The notes: generated by a model not told the origin, from the sequence alone. 64,000 bases of DNA from UBA5072 sp963822145 (GCA_963822145.1 CAWGGG010000004.1:1550001-1614000), one strand, 5' to 3'; shown: positions 36,529 through 44,884, numbered from the stretch's first letter. Numbers and translations: made by a program.

Positions 36529-37581
36529 TTATAAATATTTACCAAAGAACCCGTTCAGTTTATTCACCGCCTGATCCACATATTGAGGAACATAATAGGT
36601 TTGAATGTGAGTAGCACCCTCAATCAGGAATAACTCTTTCTCTTGTGTACCTGTAGCCAGCTTGAATGCACTTTCAGTCATGTAGTAGCTGTCGGCTTTG
36701 CTTCCCGCCAACATCAACAGGGGCTGATTGATCAAATCCATGTTGGTAACTGCATCAAATTCCATCAGATCGAGCAGGCTGCTCATGGTGTAACGAAAGG
36801 TGGAATTGGGATGCGCATGGGTTCTGTTATAATAATAATGGCCTTCACGGTACAGATCAAACGGCATTTTGTCTGCCATCTCATCGGTAATTACCGTACT
36901 GGCAGCATAGCGTACTTCCCCACCGGCTGCTTCCAGAGCACGCGCTTCTGAAGCCTCTTTCAACCGTTGCTGAATGGTGGCCAGCTGGGAGTCTTTAAAT
37001 CCGTTGCGCCTCACCAGCCCTGAATTAAACATGCTCAGGGTAGCCAGTGCTTTAAAGCGTTTGTCGGTTTGAGCTGCCTTTAACGAATAGCCGCCACCAC
37101 CACAAATTCCCAATAAACCAAGGCTATCGGGATTTACGCCTGCAAAACGAGTGATAAAATCGGCCATCCCGCGAATGTCTTCAATACGGTTGGCCGGCTT
37201 ATCCACATTACGCGGCTGTCCTCCGCTGGCTCCCTGGTACGATGCATCGGCAGCAATGGTGATGTAACCCGATTCTGCCAGGCGCTGTGCGTACAATCCG
37301 GCTACCTGCTCTTTAACACCGCCGTTGGGATGAGCTACCACAATTGCCGGATATTTCTTGGCGGGGTCATAGCCTGCAGGTGTGTACACATTAGCAGAAA
37401 TATCAATGCCATTCAGTTTATAGGTTACAGCATGGATATTTACTTTACCGGCCACATTTACTGTTATGGCATCCTGATAGACCAGACCAAAAGGATTATT
37501 TGGCTTGGTTTGACCTGATACAATGATGTTTGTCGATATCAACATAACTATTAAATAATAATTTTTTACTTTACTTTTCAT
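36529..37581 (-). CDS. Exported dienelactone-hydrolase-type alpha/beta hydrolase with Cys-type elbow
   Basis: A 350-residue hydrolase with a signal peptide (to IIVSG). The core VYTPAGYDPAKKYPAIVVAHPNGGVKEQVAGLYAQRLAESGYI is followed by the nucleophile elbow GLLGICGGGGYSLKAA, in which Cys stands where most of the fold has Ser, as in dienelactone hydrolases. The Asp is in LMLAGSKADSYYM and the His in IEGATHIQTYYVP. It would open a lactone or ester ring outside the cytoplasm. It is 68 bases after the previous gene in the run. Confidence 0.85.
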   Translation of the reverse strand: MKSKVKNYYLIVMLISTNIIVSGQTKPNNPFGLVYQDAITVNVAGKVNIHAVTYKLNGIDISANVYTPAGYDPAKKYPAIVVAHPNGGVKEQVAGLYAQRLAESGYITIAADASYQGASGGQPRNVDKPANRIEDIRGMADFITRFAGVNPDSLGLLGICGGGGYSLKAAQTDKRFKALATLSMFNSGLVRRNGFKDSQLATIQQRLKEASEARALEAAGGEVRYAASTVITDEMADKMPFDLYREGHYYYNRTHAHPNSTFRYTMSSLLDLMEFDAVTNMDLINQPLLMLAGSKADSYYMTESAFKLATGTQEKELFLIEGATHIQTYYVPQYVDQAVNKLNGFFGKYL

Positions 37582-37649
37582 TCTAATTGTCCTCCATTAC
37601 AGCTTTAAATCTTTTCTCATTATTTATTTCAAATCAGCGTATATTCCTG

Positions 37650-38786
37650 TCAATGATCCAATCCTTTTTCCTTAAGCCATTCCGACATTAAATCCGCTAT
37701 TTCGATATTGTTTAAATCGGAAAACGGAAAATGCGTATTGCCTTTTATACCTATTTCGGGCAAATGCACCACGGTTACATCTCCGCCATATTTGTTTACA
37801 CAGTCCCTCCACAACCTGGCCATTTCCAGTCGAGCCCGCCAACCATCCTGGCCCGGGTTATCCATGGGTTTATCGGGAATATTATCCCCGTAGTATATAA
37901 TGATCGGGATTTGGGTAAGTTTCATAAAATCTGAGGAGGGCACTCCAAAAGCAGTGAGCGTTCCCCCGGCCATGGGTATTGCTGCAGGCACTTCCCCTTC
38001 CGGGAATAAAAAGCCGCTTCCCGGTTCATAAGAAACAATCGCTTTTACCTGTTGATTTTTTACCGCGGTGGCCCAGCCCATACCACCCGAATGGGAGTGC
38101 GTGACAAGGATTCCGGGACCAATTTTATTAAACAATGCCGAAACAGCTTCCGTATTAACCGTGATGTCAATAGGACCTATATTGGGCGTCATCTGGCGGA
38201 AATATTGGTTCAGTGTGGCTGAATCGCGCGCAAACTGTACTCCCTCAAAATAGTTCGGCCAAATACCCAAACGAAAAGTGCCAAACCAACCCTGTTCATC
38301 GGGTGTTGGTGTAATAGTGCCGTCCACCGTACTGCGTCCTGCATTGCCCCTCCTGGGCTGGTCAATGAGATAAACCGGAAAACGCCTGCGCAGGAATATA
38401 TTCTGAAATCCTTCGCGCCCGTCGGGTGTGGTTTCCCAGGTCTTGGAAAACTGTCCGATACCATGCCACATCACCAACGGGTATTTTCGGGCATCAGCAG
38501 GAATCTGATAAAAAACATAGGCATGATCACCATGAAAGGTTTGTCCTGCAGGAGTTTGATTATACGGATCGAATGTGCCGGGATTGGTGATCACCGTTCC
38601 GCCCACAGCAAAGCTGCCTTGTTCCTCGATAAGAATGGGTTCCTGTTTTTTCGCATGCTGGGCAGCCGCAGGAATAACCAGGCCCATTAAGAAAAACAGA
38701 AGGGATGGAAGTACCCGGATACCCCGGATGTGATCCTCTCCAAATATTTCTTCAAGCGAACGCTTAAAAGTTATTTTCTTTTTCAT
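37650..38786 (-). CDS. Exported alpha/beta hydrolase (esterase EstA-like)
   Basis: A 378-residue protein. An N-terminal stretch of 25 charged residues precedes a signal segment (VLPSLLFFLMGLVIPAAAQHA), so translation may start nearer the signal. The mature region has VMWHGIGQFSKTWETTPDGREGFQ, then the nucleophile elbow LVTHSHSGGMGWATAVKNQ and the late His in VHLPEIGIKGNTHFPFSDLNN. It matches exported alpha/beta hydrolases of the esterase type. It is nine bases after the lipoprotein esterase and part of the nine-gene run. Confidence 0.85.
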   Translation of the reverse strand: MKKKITFKRSLEEIFGEDHIRGIRVLPSLLFFLMGLVIPAAAQHAKKQEPILIEEQGSFAVGGTVITNPGTFDPYNQTPAGQTFHGDHAYVFYQIPADARKYPLVMWHGIGQFSKTWETTPDGREGFQNIFLRRRFPVYLIDQPRRGNAGRSTVDGTITPTPDEQGWFGTFRLGIWPNYFEGVQFARDSATLNQYFRQMTPNIGPIDITVNTEAVSALFNKIGPGILVTHSHSGGMGWATAVKNQQVKAIVSYEPGSGFLFPEGEVPAAIPMAGGTLTAFGVPSSDFMKLTQIPIIIYYGDNIPDKPMDNPGQDGWRARLEMARLWRDCVNKYGGDVTVVHLPEIGIKGNTHFPFSDLNNIEIADLMSEWLKEKGLDH

Positions 38787-38795
38787 TCTATATCT

Positions 38796-39809
38796 TTATT
38801 TAGATGTATGTTTTTTCCAGAAATCAACTGCAAGGTCCACCCATCCTTCGGCATCCGTGCCTGTCCCAAGTCCAAACCCATGCCCGGCGCTTTGAACCCT
38901 GTGATACTCGACTTCCACCCCGGCATTTCTTAAATTCTCCACGCGCCTTTCCACGGTATTGACATTGGCTATTCCGTCGTTTGCGGCTACTGTAATGAAT
39001 GCCGGGGAGAAATCCCTTGAAAAGGTTGATTGTCCGGTATAGGCTATGACTGCAGTAGCAGGTTTCGGGAGATTACCACCGCCATAGCCTGCAACCCCGT
39101 TTAATGCAATATTGCCAGCCATTCTTGCTCCGGCAGATCCTCCCCATAAGGAATATGCTTTAGTGTCCACGCCCAGATTTTTTGCATTTCTAAAAATAAA
39201 TTCCACTGCTGCGGCAAGGTCTTCTGTAGCTTTATGTTCACTGCCAAGCCGGTATCGTATTACAAAAGCGTTAAACCCTTTTTTGCTTATTTCCCGCGCA
39301 ATAGGAAATCCCTCATGCAGTGAACCCACATAAGAGAAACCTCCTCCGGGACAAATGATAGCAAATGGTGCATCAGCATTTCCCCGAAAGAAAAATAACC
39401 CGGTATACCTTTTGTTTGGGTCTTGCTGCTTCAGCTCATCCGAATAGAAACTGTAATAAATCGTTTGGCCGTTGTTTACTTCATCAATCATTTGGTTAAT
39501 GGCATCAACGACAATGTTCGGTTCCACATGGCTGTGATATGGCATAAGTGAACCAATATCAGACAGTTTTGTATCATAAGAACCGGTATTATCATCAAGA
39601 GGCAGCAACAACTCGCCGAAACCCTTGAATGCCGGGTGATTTACTATATCACGTACAGTATTACCGGCTGTCAGATGGTTGCCCATTTTCCCGTTTTCTC
39701 CTGGATGCGCTAATTCATTTGTATTATCAATTGCGCCCATAGTGTCCTTCCTTATACAACCTGAAAAGAGTACCATGAAAAGCAATAATATCTTTTTATG
39801 TTTTGTCAT
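38796..39809 (-). CDS. Acetyl-esterase-like lipoprotein (alpha/beta hydrolase)
   Basis: The 337-residue product has a lipobox (LFSGC, Cys18), so it is lipid-anchored. The alpha/beta hydrolase core shows APFAIICPGGGFSYVGSLHEGFPIAREISKKG (oxyanion GGG), the nucleophile elbow LWGGSAGARMAGNIA, an Asp in ITVAANDGIANVN and the catalytic His in VQSAGHGFGLG. This is the BD-FAE/acetyl xylan esterase-like type. It is the first gene of the minus-strand run, next to the divergent AraC regulator, and is probably its direct target. Confidence 0.87.
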   Translation of the reverse strand: MTKHKKILLLFMVLFSGCIRKDTMGAIDNTNELAHPGENGKMGNHLTAGNTVRDIVNHPAFKGFGELLLPLDDNTGSYDTKLSDIGSLMPYHSHVEPNIVVDAINQMIDEVNNGQTIYYSFYSDELKQQDPNKRYTGLFFFRGNADAPFAIICPGGGFSYVGSLHEGFPIAREISKKGFNAFVIRYRLGSEHKATEDLAAAVEFIFRNAKNLGVDTKAYSLWGGSAGARMAGNIALNGVAGYGGGNLPKPATAVIAYTGQSTFSRDFSPAFITVAANDGIANVNTVERRVENLRNAGVEVEYHRVQSAGHGFGLGTGTDAEGWVDLAVDFWKKHTSK

Positions 39810-39972
39810 TAATCCGGGGCTTTCAATAATTTATATACTCTTCATAAGGAAGACAAAATCTTCAAGGCAAAGTTGAGGTGAAAAATCAGAGGAGGTTGTA
39901 TACCTATTACTGTTTTTTATACCCGGATTACGGATATTGCATGCTGATCGTAACTTGATATAAAATAAGAAG

Positions 39973-39980
39973 TAATTTTG
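39973..39980 (+). promoter_or_regulatory. Possible -7 element for the AraC gene (TAATTTTG)
   Basis: An exact TAnnTTTG lies 20 bases before the AraC start codon. The nearest TTG (39955-39957) is only 15 bases upstream, shorter than ideal, so this is a moderate candidate. Confidence 0.4.
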
Positions 39981-40000
39981 ATTAAAATAGTTGAAAATCT

Positions 40001-40897
40001 ATGGATGAAATCATAAAACTGGAGAGTATATCTCAATACAATACCATGAGAGGGATCGAAACTTTTCATCCCCTGGTAAGCGTATTTGAATTCTCAAAAA
40101 TGAAGCTCATTCCGGAAGCCCTGGCGCACTATGGCTTTTATTGTGTTTTTCTGAAAGACGCGAAATGCGGTGATCTGAAATATGGCTGCAATTATTACGA
40201 TTACCAGGAAGGTACCCTCGTTTTTATCGCACCCGGCCAGGTTGTTGGAATAGGCAGTAAACCGGGAACTACCATGCCGAAAGGATGGGGTCTGCTTTTC
40301 CATCCTGATCTGATCAGGGGTACTTCACTGGGACACAATATACGAGAATATACCTTCTTTTCGTATGAATCAAAGGAGGCATTGCACCTGTCGGAAAGAG
40401 AGCGGCAAATCATTCTAGACTGCCTGCATAAAATCGATCACGAACTTCATCAGTCGATTGATAAACATAGTAAAAAGCTTATTGCAAATAATATTGAATT
40501 ACTTCTTAATTATTGTTTGCGGTTCTATGACCGCCAGTTCATTACCCGAAAGGAAGTAAATAAGGATATACTGGTAAAGTTCGAGAAATTACTGGACAAC
40601 TATTTTCAATCAGAAATAACCCAATCCGGCGGATTGCCCACAGTTAAATACTGTGCTGCCCAGTTGCACCTGTCGGTTAACTATTTTGGCGATCTGATTA
40701 AAAAAGAAACCGGAAAATCAGCTCAGGAAACTATCCAGTTAAAGGTTATGGACATTGCCAAGGAGAGAATTTTTGACAAGAGCAAAACCCTGAGTGAAAT
40801 TGCCTATGAATTAGGCTTTAAACATCCCCAGCACTTCAGTCGCATGTTCAAAAATGAGACAGGGTATACGCCCAATGAATACAGGTCGATGAACTAG
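40001..40897 (+). CDS. AraC-family transcriptional regulator
   Basis: A 298-residue cytoplasmic regulator. A cupin-like N-terminal effector domain (about 40-165) is followed by a C-terminal double helix-turn-helix: KYCAAQLHLSVNYFGDLIKKETGKSAQ (first HTH) and KTLSEIAYELGFKHPQHFSRMFKNETGYTPNEYR (second HTH with the family signature). It is divergent from the nine-gene run and the obvious candidate to regulate it. The inducer is unknown, perhaps the substrate or product of the exported esterases. Confidence 0.93.
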   Translation: MDEIIKLESISQYNTMRGIETFHPLVSVFEFSKMKLIPEALAHYGFYCVFLKDAKCGDLKYGCNYYDYQEGTLVFIAPGQVVGIGSKPGTTMPKGWGLLFHPDLIRGTSLGHNIREYTFFSYESKEALHLSERERQIILDCLHKIDHELHQSIDKHSKKLIANNIELLLNYCLRFYDRQFITRKEVNKDILVKFEKLLDNYFQSEITQSGGLPTVKYCAAQLHLSVNYFGDLIKKETGKSAQETIQLKVMDIAKERIFDKSKTLSEIAYELGFKHPQHFSRMFKNETGYTPNEYRSMN

Positions 40898-41052
40898 TAA
40901 ATGAATTGTTGGGCAACCTTCACCGGGCGCAGTTAAGAAAACCACACCCAAATTGATGTAATCCAAAACAATGCAACACCAAATTTCGAACTCCGATTTA
41001 AGAATAACGAAGTGCGTTCTTCAAATCTGTGCAGGATATAACCGAACAGGGC

Positions 41053-41340
41053 TTACGAATCCTCGAAAGTGTTCCTGAGAAAAGGCTGATGGTAGTACCG
41101 TTTTCCTGTTGCCTTGTAGAGCGCATTTGCCAATTTCAATCAATTGCCTTCCCAGTTCGCATCCTGCAAATCGAGCAAATGCTGAGCAACAGGCAGGGGC
41201 GGACGAAGGTTCATCAGGGAGCGCAACAGCTTCCTTTTCTCGCCCAAATGTTGAGGGATGGCGATGGAATGGCATGAATCTTGTTCCAGTGCCAGTTCCC
41301 TGATGAGATCATCCAGTGCATCCGTTCTTCTATCAAACAT
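41053..41340 (-). pseudogene. Broken macro-domain (protein-ADP-ribose hydrolase) gene
   Basis: From the ATG at 41340 the frame reads MFDRRTDALDDLIRELAL and then IAIPQHLGEKRKLLRSLMNLRPPLPVAQHLLDLQD. This is the N-terminal helical lead-in of bacterial protein-ADP-ribose hydrolases, and the TGA at 41140 then stops it before the macro domain. The same frame reopens as LKLANALYKATGKRYYHQPF up to the stop at 41053, a tail more like that of molybdopterin-binding (xanthine dehydrogenase family) subunits. So the locus holds two unrelated gene ends joined, a deletion scar. It lies 14 bases after the beta-helix gene on the same strand. Confidence 0.6.
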
Positions 41341-41354
41341 TATTTGTCAGAATA

Positions 41355-42443
41355 CTATTTTGTGAAGAGTCCGGCTCCTAAATCTGCCCCGGGCGTCCCG
41401 GGAATCAAATGAAGATAATTACGACTGGTTGGGTCTTCTTCAATTTGTAAGGTGCCTTCCTTTTGAACAATCATATCTTTGCCCAATTTCAATTTTTCAG
41501 GGTCAGCTTTTTCCCCAAAACCTGCAGGACCACCGCCTTTGTTAACCAGTTCGTTAAAACCAACGATCAGTGAGTTTGAAAGCGAAAACGAGGCTTTGCC
41601 ATCTCTGTTTAAAACCCAAAATACATTGGTATTCCCGACAACATTGTTGTAAAATTTTAAATCTTCGGCGGCAGACCAGGACCAGACATTGGCGCCATAA
41701 TTGCCAACAAAAAGATTGTGATGTACTTCACAGTTCCTGGCAGGTTCGTCAGAAAACCAAAAGACAATCGCATCTTTACAATGATAGAAGACACAGTGAT
41801 CAACGACCACACCCTGTCCACTGGCCAGTATTGCCAGGTGGTTTGGAATGGCATGCCTGTCGCCGATAAACAAACACTGTGTAACTCGCAAGTCGTCAAG
41901 ATTCCGGCCTTCACGCACAATGGGGTAATTTCTCTTCACCAATCCGTCTTTGGGCCTTTCATGAACGGGTGTGCCTAAAACCCTCAGGCCTTGAATGGTA
42001 ACATGTTCGGTTTCAATCTGAATACCGTAGGAAGTCCCGCCAAGCGGATCCTGCCTGCCATTGGGTTTAAAATCCAGGGCCATGGTTGATACGATTACCG
42101 GCATCTTTCCGGGATCCCATTCTGTATCATCCGGTAAGACTGCTGCCCGGATGGTCAGCCGCTCTTCTTTGGTAAAGTGCCAGTTCGCCGGATGAAAAGT
42201 CACGGTGGCATCCAGACCGTATATACCTTCAGAAAGGTATATGTTTATTGAACCACTGCCATTGGCCTGATTAACCCTTTTGGCGGCTTCATACAGTGAT
42301 TTCAGTGGCTGGTCTTTTGATCCGGAATATTGGTCGTTACCGATGTTTGCATTGATAAAGATGTCGGTTATTTGAGCCGTCATGGCCAGATCAAACAGGA
42401 ATATAAGCAATAAGCTTAAAAGCAAGGTTTTTATTGGTTTCAT
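41355..42443 (-). CDS. Exported right-handed parallel beta-helix protein
   Basis: A 362-residue protein with a signal peptide (MKPIKTLLLSLLLIFLFDLAMT) then DIFINANIGNDQYSGSKDQPLKSLYEAAKRV, the usual DUF1565-type start of beta-helix proteins. About ten coils follow with stacked short strands (VVVDHCVFYHCKDAIVFWF; NCEVHHNLFVGNYGANVW; LKFYNNVVGNTNVFW). Such helices often bind or cleave polysaccharide, and no catalytic set could be named. It lies 31 bases after the MDR gene on the same strand and could be in the same transcript as the RiPP-like locus. Confidence 0.8.
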   Translation of the reverse strand: MKPIKTLLLSLLLIFLFDLAMTAQITDIFINANIGNDQYSGSKDQPLKSLYEAAKRVNQANGSGSINIYLSEGIYGLDATVTFHPANWHFTKEERLTIRAAVLPDDTEWDPGKMPVIVSTMALDFKPNGRQDPLGGTSYGIQIETEHVTIQGLRVLGTPVHERPKDGLVKRNYPIVREGRNLDDLRVTQCLFIGDRHAIPNHLAILASGQGVVVDHCVFYHCKDAIVFWFSDEPARNCEVHHNLFVGNYGANVWSWSAAEDLKFYNNVVGNTNVFWVLNRDGKASFSLSNSLIVGFNELVNKGGGPAGFGEKADPEKLKLGKDMIVQKEGTLQIEEDPTSRNYLHLIPGTPGADLGAGLFTK

Positions 42444-42474
42444 TTGGTGAGGCTTTAAATTATGTTCAAAACGT

Positions 42475-43464
42475 TTATAAATTCAGATGGATAACCACTT
42501 TTCCATTCACGGTATTGTCTTCCATCAGTTGATGGGCCCGGCCGATTTCAGAGAGGGCAAATACCTTTGCAATTGCAGGGCGAAGCTTTTTCTTTTTGAG
42601 ATGATTAAAAATCTTGTCAATAATTTTCTGTGTAGGGTAATTGCTCGAAAATCCGGTCAAATATACGCCAGGGGGAATATCTTTAATTGGATAAAAATGA
42701 TCAAGTGTTCCTTTTTTGCCCAAAATTCCTGTGACACACACAATCCCATGATGCCTGAGCATGCCGGCTGATTCAAGAAGCGTTGCAGGTCCGATAAGTT
42801 CAAGGATCTTATTTATGCCAGAGGGAAAAATCCTCAATACTTGTTCTTTAAGCGTTCCATCATCGATCACCACATGATCTGTTCCCTGTTGTATCAAAAA
42901 ATCACGTTTGTTTGCATTTCTTGTCGACGCCAGCACCTTGGTTCCGATGCTTTTGGCCAGCTGGATGGCGGCAAGTCCCGCTGCGCTGGTACCCCCGCGT
43001 ACCAACAGGATATCATCAGGGCTGAGCTGCAAACAATCCATGACGGATCCCCAGGCTGTAAAATAGGTTTCCGGGATGGCTCCCAACTCTTCCCAGTCCA
43101 TCTCAGTTTTCACGGTAAATACATTTTTCGACGGAACCAGGGTGTATTCGGCATAACTGCCATCAAAACTCCGGCCCATTCCGCCCATAAGGGCCACCAC
43201 ACGCTGACCCTGCCGGAAGGCACTGTCAGATGGATCAGCTATTTCACCCGCACATTCAATGCCCAATACGCGCGGAAGCGTAATATAGGGGGCATTGCCC
43301 TCGTATTCCCGCATCATGAGTTCGGACCGGTTGAGTCCAAAGGCTTTTACCCGGATCAGCACCCAGCCGGGTCTCACTTCAGGAATTGGAATATCACTGA
43401 TGGTGAGCTCGCGGGGCGAACAGGTTTTATACAGTACAACCGCTTTCATAGCTATTGCATGCAT
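42475..43464 (-). CDS. Medium-chain zinc-type dehydrogenase/quinone oxidoreductase-like protein
   Basis: A 329-residue MDR protein. GroES-like domain (VRPGWVLIRVKAFGLNRSELMMREYEG) and a Rossmann domain (ILLVRGGTSAAGLAAIQLAKSIGTKVLASTRN) are present. The structural-zinc cysteines are absent, so it is closer to quinone oxidoreductases. The start ATG overlaps the stop of the radical SAM gene (TGATG at 43466-43462), which argues for translational coupling; an alternative ATG at 43449 starts nearer the family start. Role in the RiPP-like locus is unknown. Confidence 0.82.
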   Translation of the reverse strand: MHAIAMKAVVLYKTCSPRELTISDIPIPEVRPGWVLIRVKAFGLNRSELMMREYEGNAPYITLPRVLGIECAGEIADPSDSAFRQGQRVVALMGGMGRSFDGSYAEYTLVPSKNVFTVKTEMDWEELGAIPETYFTAWGSVMDCLQLSPDDILLVRGGTSAAGLAAIQLAKSIGTKVLASTRNANKRDFLIQQGTDHVVIDDGTLKEQVLRIFPSGINKILELIGPATLLESAGMLRHHGIVCVTGILGKKGTLDHFYPIKDIPPGVYLTGFSSNYPTQKIIDKIFNHLKKKKLRPAIAKVFALSEIGRAHQLMEDNTVNGKVVIHLNL

Positions 43465-44492
43465 CAGTTTTCAAGTACCTTCCAGCATTGGGGATCAGCG
43501 CCATAGAAATTGCTTGTATAGCCATAGGTCACGGCGGGACAGCCCCTGCAGAATCTTTTTAACTCACACGATGCGCATTTTTCGAATTTGTCATAGTCGC
43601 GGAAACTGTCCATTTTATCACCCGTAAATACATCATACAGATTCTCGCAAAAGACATTTCCCACATGGCTGCCGAAACGACGGCATGCATAGATATCGCC
43701 TTCGGGCAGGATGGTCAGGTGGCAGTTGCCGCAATTGCAGCCTTCGTAGATCATTTCTTCCTGCAGGCCTTCCGGTATTTTGAACAAACCTTTCTCATGC
43801 AGGAGGAGGGTCCAAAGATGGTCTTTAAGGTTGAAGCTGGTCCCACGGTCTTTGTAATGTTCAAATTTCTGCCAGCAGGCTTCCAATACCTCACGGTACT
43901 CAAGGGCAGAAAGATGGGCACTTTTTTCGGCGCTGGTGGGACAATACCGTGCAAAGGCAAATACATCGGCCTGGTGTTCCACAACCAAATCAATGATACT
44001 GGGAATCTCATCCTTGTTGGTGCCCGATACCGTTGTCATGATGGCACACCGGATGCCCGCCTCGCGGAGGCATTTGATCTTTTCGAGGGTAGTATCGAAC
44101 GAACCGCGTTTACGGATCCTGTCGTGGGTATCCCGCAGGCCGTCAATGGACAACTGGTATCTTTCGCAGCCATATGATTTAAGCCGCCTGCACACCTCAT
44201 CATTCAAGTGAAACGGATTTCCAAGGAGGGTAAAAGGAATATGATGCGACTTGAGCAGCTCCATCAGGTCCCAGAACCTGCTGTGCAGGAGGGGATCCCC
44301 TCCGGTAATATAAAAATAGGGCAACCGGCTGGTCTTTTGGCACATGTCGAGGCAGTTTTCGAAAACATGCTCCATTTCAGGCCAAGACATCTCCTTCAAC
44401 GCAACATGGTTATTTTCCGAAAATATATAGCAGTGCTGGCACCGCTGGTCGCAACTGTCTGTTATGTGCCATTGAAAGGCGAAATACTCCAT
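43464..44492 (-). CDS. Radical SAM/SPASM peptide-modifying enzyme
   Basis: The 342-residue enzyme has the radical SAM [4Fe-4S] motif CDQRCQHC at residues 14-21 and the GGDP element (YFYITGGDPLLHSRF). A SPASM domain with auxiliary-cluster cysteines fills the C-terminal third: CNCGNCHLTILPEGDIYACRR, then CASCELKRFCRGC and a final DPQC. This layout is that of radical SAM enzymes that cross-link RiPP precursors. The small Cys/Asp repeat gene begins upstream and ends eight bases before this start, so the enzyme is presumably its modifier. Specific chemistry, perhaps a thioether at CxxxD, is inferred. Confidence 0.9.
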   Translation of the reverse strand: MEYFAFQWHITDSCDQRCQHCYIFSENNHVALKEMSWPEMEHVFENCLDMCQKTSRLPYFYITGGDPLLHSRFWDLMELLKSHHIPFTLLGNPFHLNDEVCRRLKSYGCERYQLSIDGLRDTHDRIRKRGSFDTTLEKIKCLREAGIRCAIMTTVSGTNKDEIPSIIDLVVEHQADVFAFARYCPTSAEKSAHLSALEYREVLEACWQKFEHYKDRGTSFNLKDHLWTLLLHEKGLFKIPEGLQEEMIYEGCNCGNCHLTILPEGDIYACRRFGSHVGNVFCENLYDVFTGDKMDSFRDYDKFEKCASCELKRFCRGCPAVTYGYTSNFYGADPQCWKVLEN

Positions 44493-44500
44493 GGTGACTT

Positions 44501-44824
44501 CTATTTACCATCACTTCCGCAGGAAGAACCGCAGGCTCCGGGCTTGGGCTTGCTTCCTTCGTCGCCGGCACCGCAGGCAGAGGGTTGTGGTTTTTTGTCG
44601 TCGTCACCTGTGCCGCAGGCAGAAGGTTTTGGTTTTTTGTCATCGTCACCTGTCCCACAGGCGGAAGGTTTTGGTTCCGTTTCACCATCCTTTGAGCCGC
44701 AGCCTGATCCGCAACCTGAAGCTGCAAGGTTAACGGAGTTCTGATTCAGGAAACCCTGGGCAGATCGCGGGGAATTATAATCTCCGGAATTTACCCATCC
44801 GTTCAGTTTACTAAGTCTGTTCAT
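44501..44824 (-). CDS. RiPP-like precursor with four 14-residue repeats and CxxxD motifs
   Basis: A 107-residue peptide. The N-terminal 34 residues (MNRLSKLNGWVNSGDYNSPR onward) look like a leader with no signal peptide. The rest is low-complexity: Cys at 38, 42, 56, 70, 84, 98 and 102. The five from 42 to 98 are exactly 14 residues apart, and 38/42 and 98/102 are four apart. Asp follows four residues after Cys42, 56, 70 and 84 (CxxxD), typical of thioether-forming precursors cut by radical SAM enzymes. The repeat unit is PKPSACGTGDDDKK with variants. It resembles ACGX-repeat or ranthipeptide-type targets. No protease or exporter is adjacent. Confidence 0.85.
   Translation of the reverse strand: MNRLSKLNGWVNSGDYNSPRSAQGFLNQNSVNLAASGCGSGCGSKDGETEPKPSACGTGDDDKKPKPSACGTGDDDKKPQPSACGAGDEGSKPKPGACGSSCGSDGK
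44507..44674 (-). repeat. Four 42-bp tandem repeats inside the precursor gene
   Basis: Residues 51-64, 65-78, 79-92 and 93-106 are four in-register copies of a 14-codon unit. Copies one and two are identical in protein, copy three has three changed positions (PQPSACGAGDEGSK), and copy four is the most diverged (PKPGACGSSCGSDG). The register and codon periodicity show it grew by tandem duplication. Confidence 0.9.
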
Positions 44825-44853
44825 TTCGTTTTCTTTTTTATATTAATTACATT

Positions 44854-44884
44854 CAAAAGTACCCTGACGGAACATCATGTGCAA
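44854..44884 (-). promoter_or_regulatory. Promoter of the RiPP-like precursor (TTG-N20-TACTTTTG)
   Basis: On the minus strand TTG lies at 44884-44882 and an exact TACTTTTG at 44861-44854, with 20 bases between, matching the phylum's -33/-7 spacing. Transcription would start near 44848, about 24 bases before the precursor ATG. Confidence 0.7.

Noticed and set aside
41021..41275. Separate minus-strand frame of 84 residues overlapping the broken macro-domain gene
   Set aside because: No recognisable domain, and it is out of frame with both remnants.
44507..44674. CRISPR-like array
   Set aside because: The units are contiguous, 42 bp long and codon-aligned inside a gene, with no spacers.
44208..44744. 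Pro-rich plus-strand frame opposite the precursor gene
   Set aside because: It is the reverse reading of the Cys repeats; the minus-strand frame has the promoter, start codon and enzyme partner.
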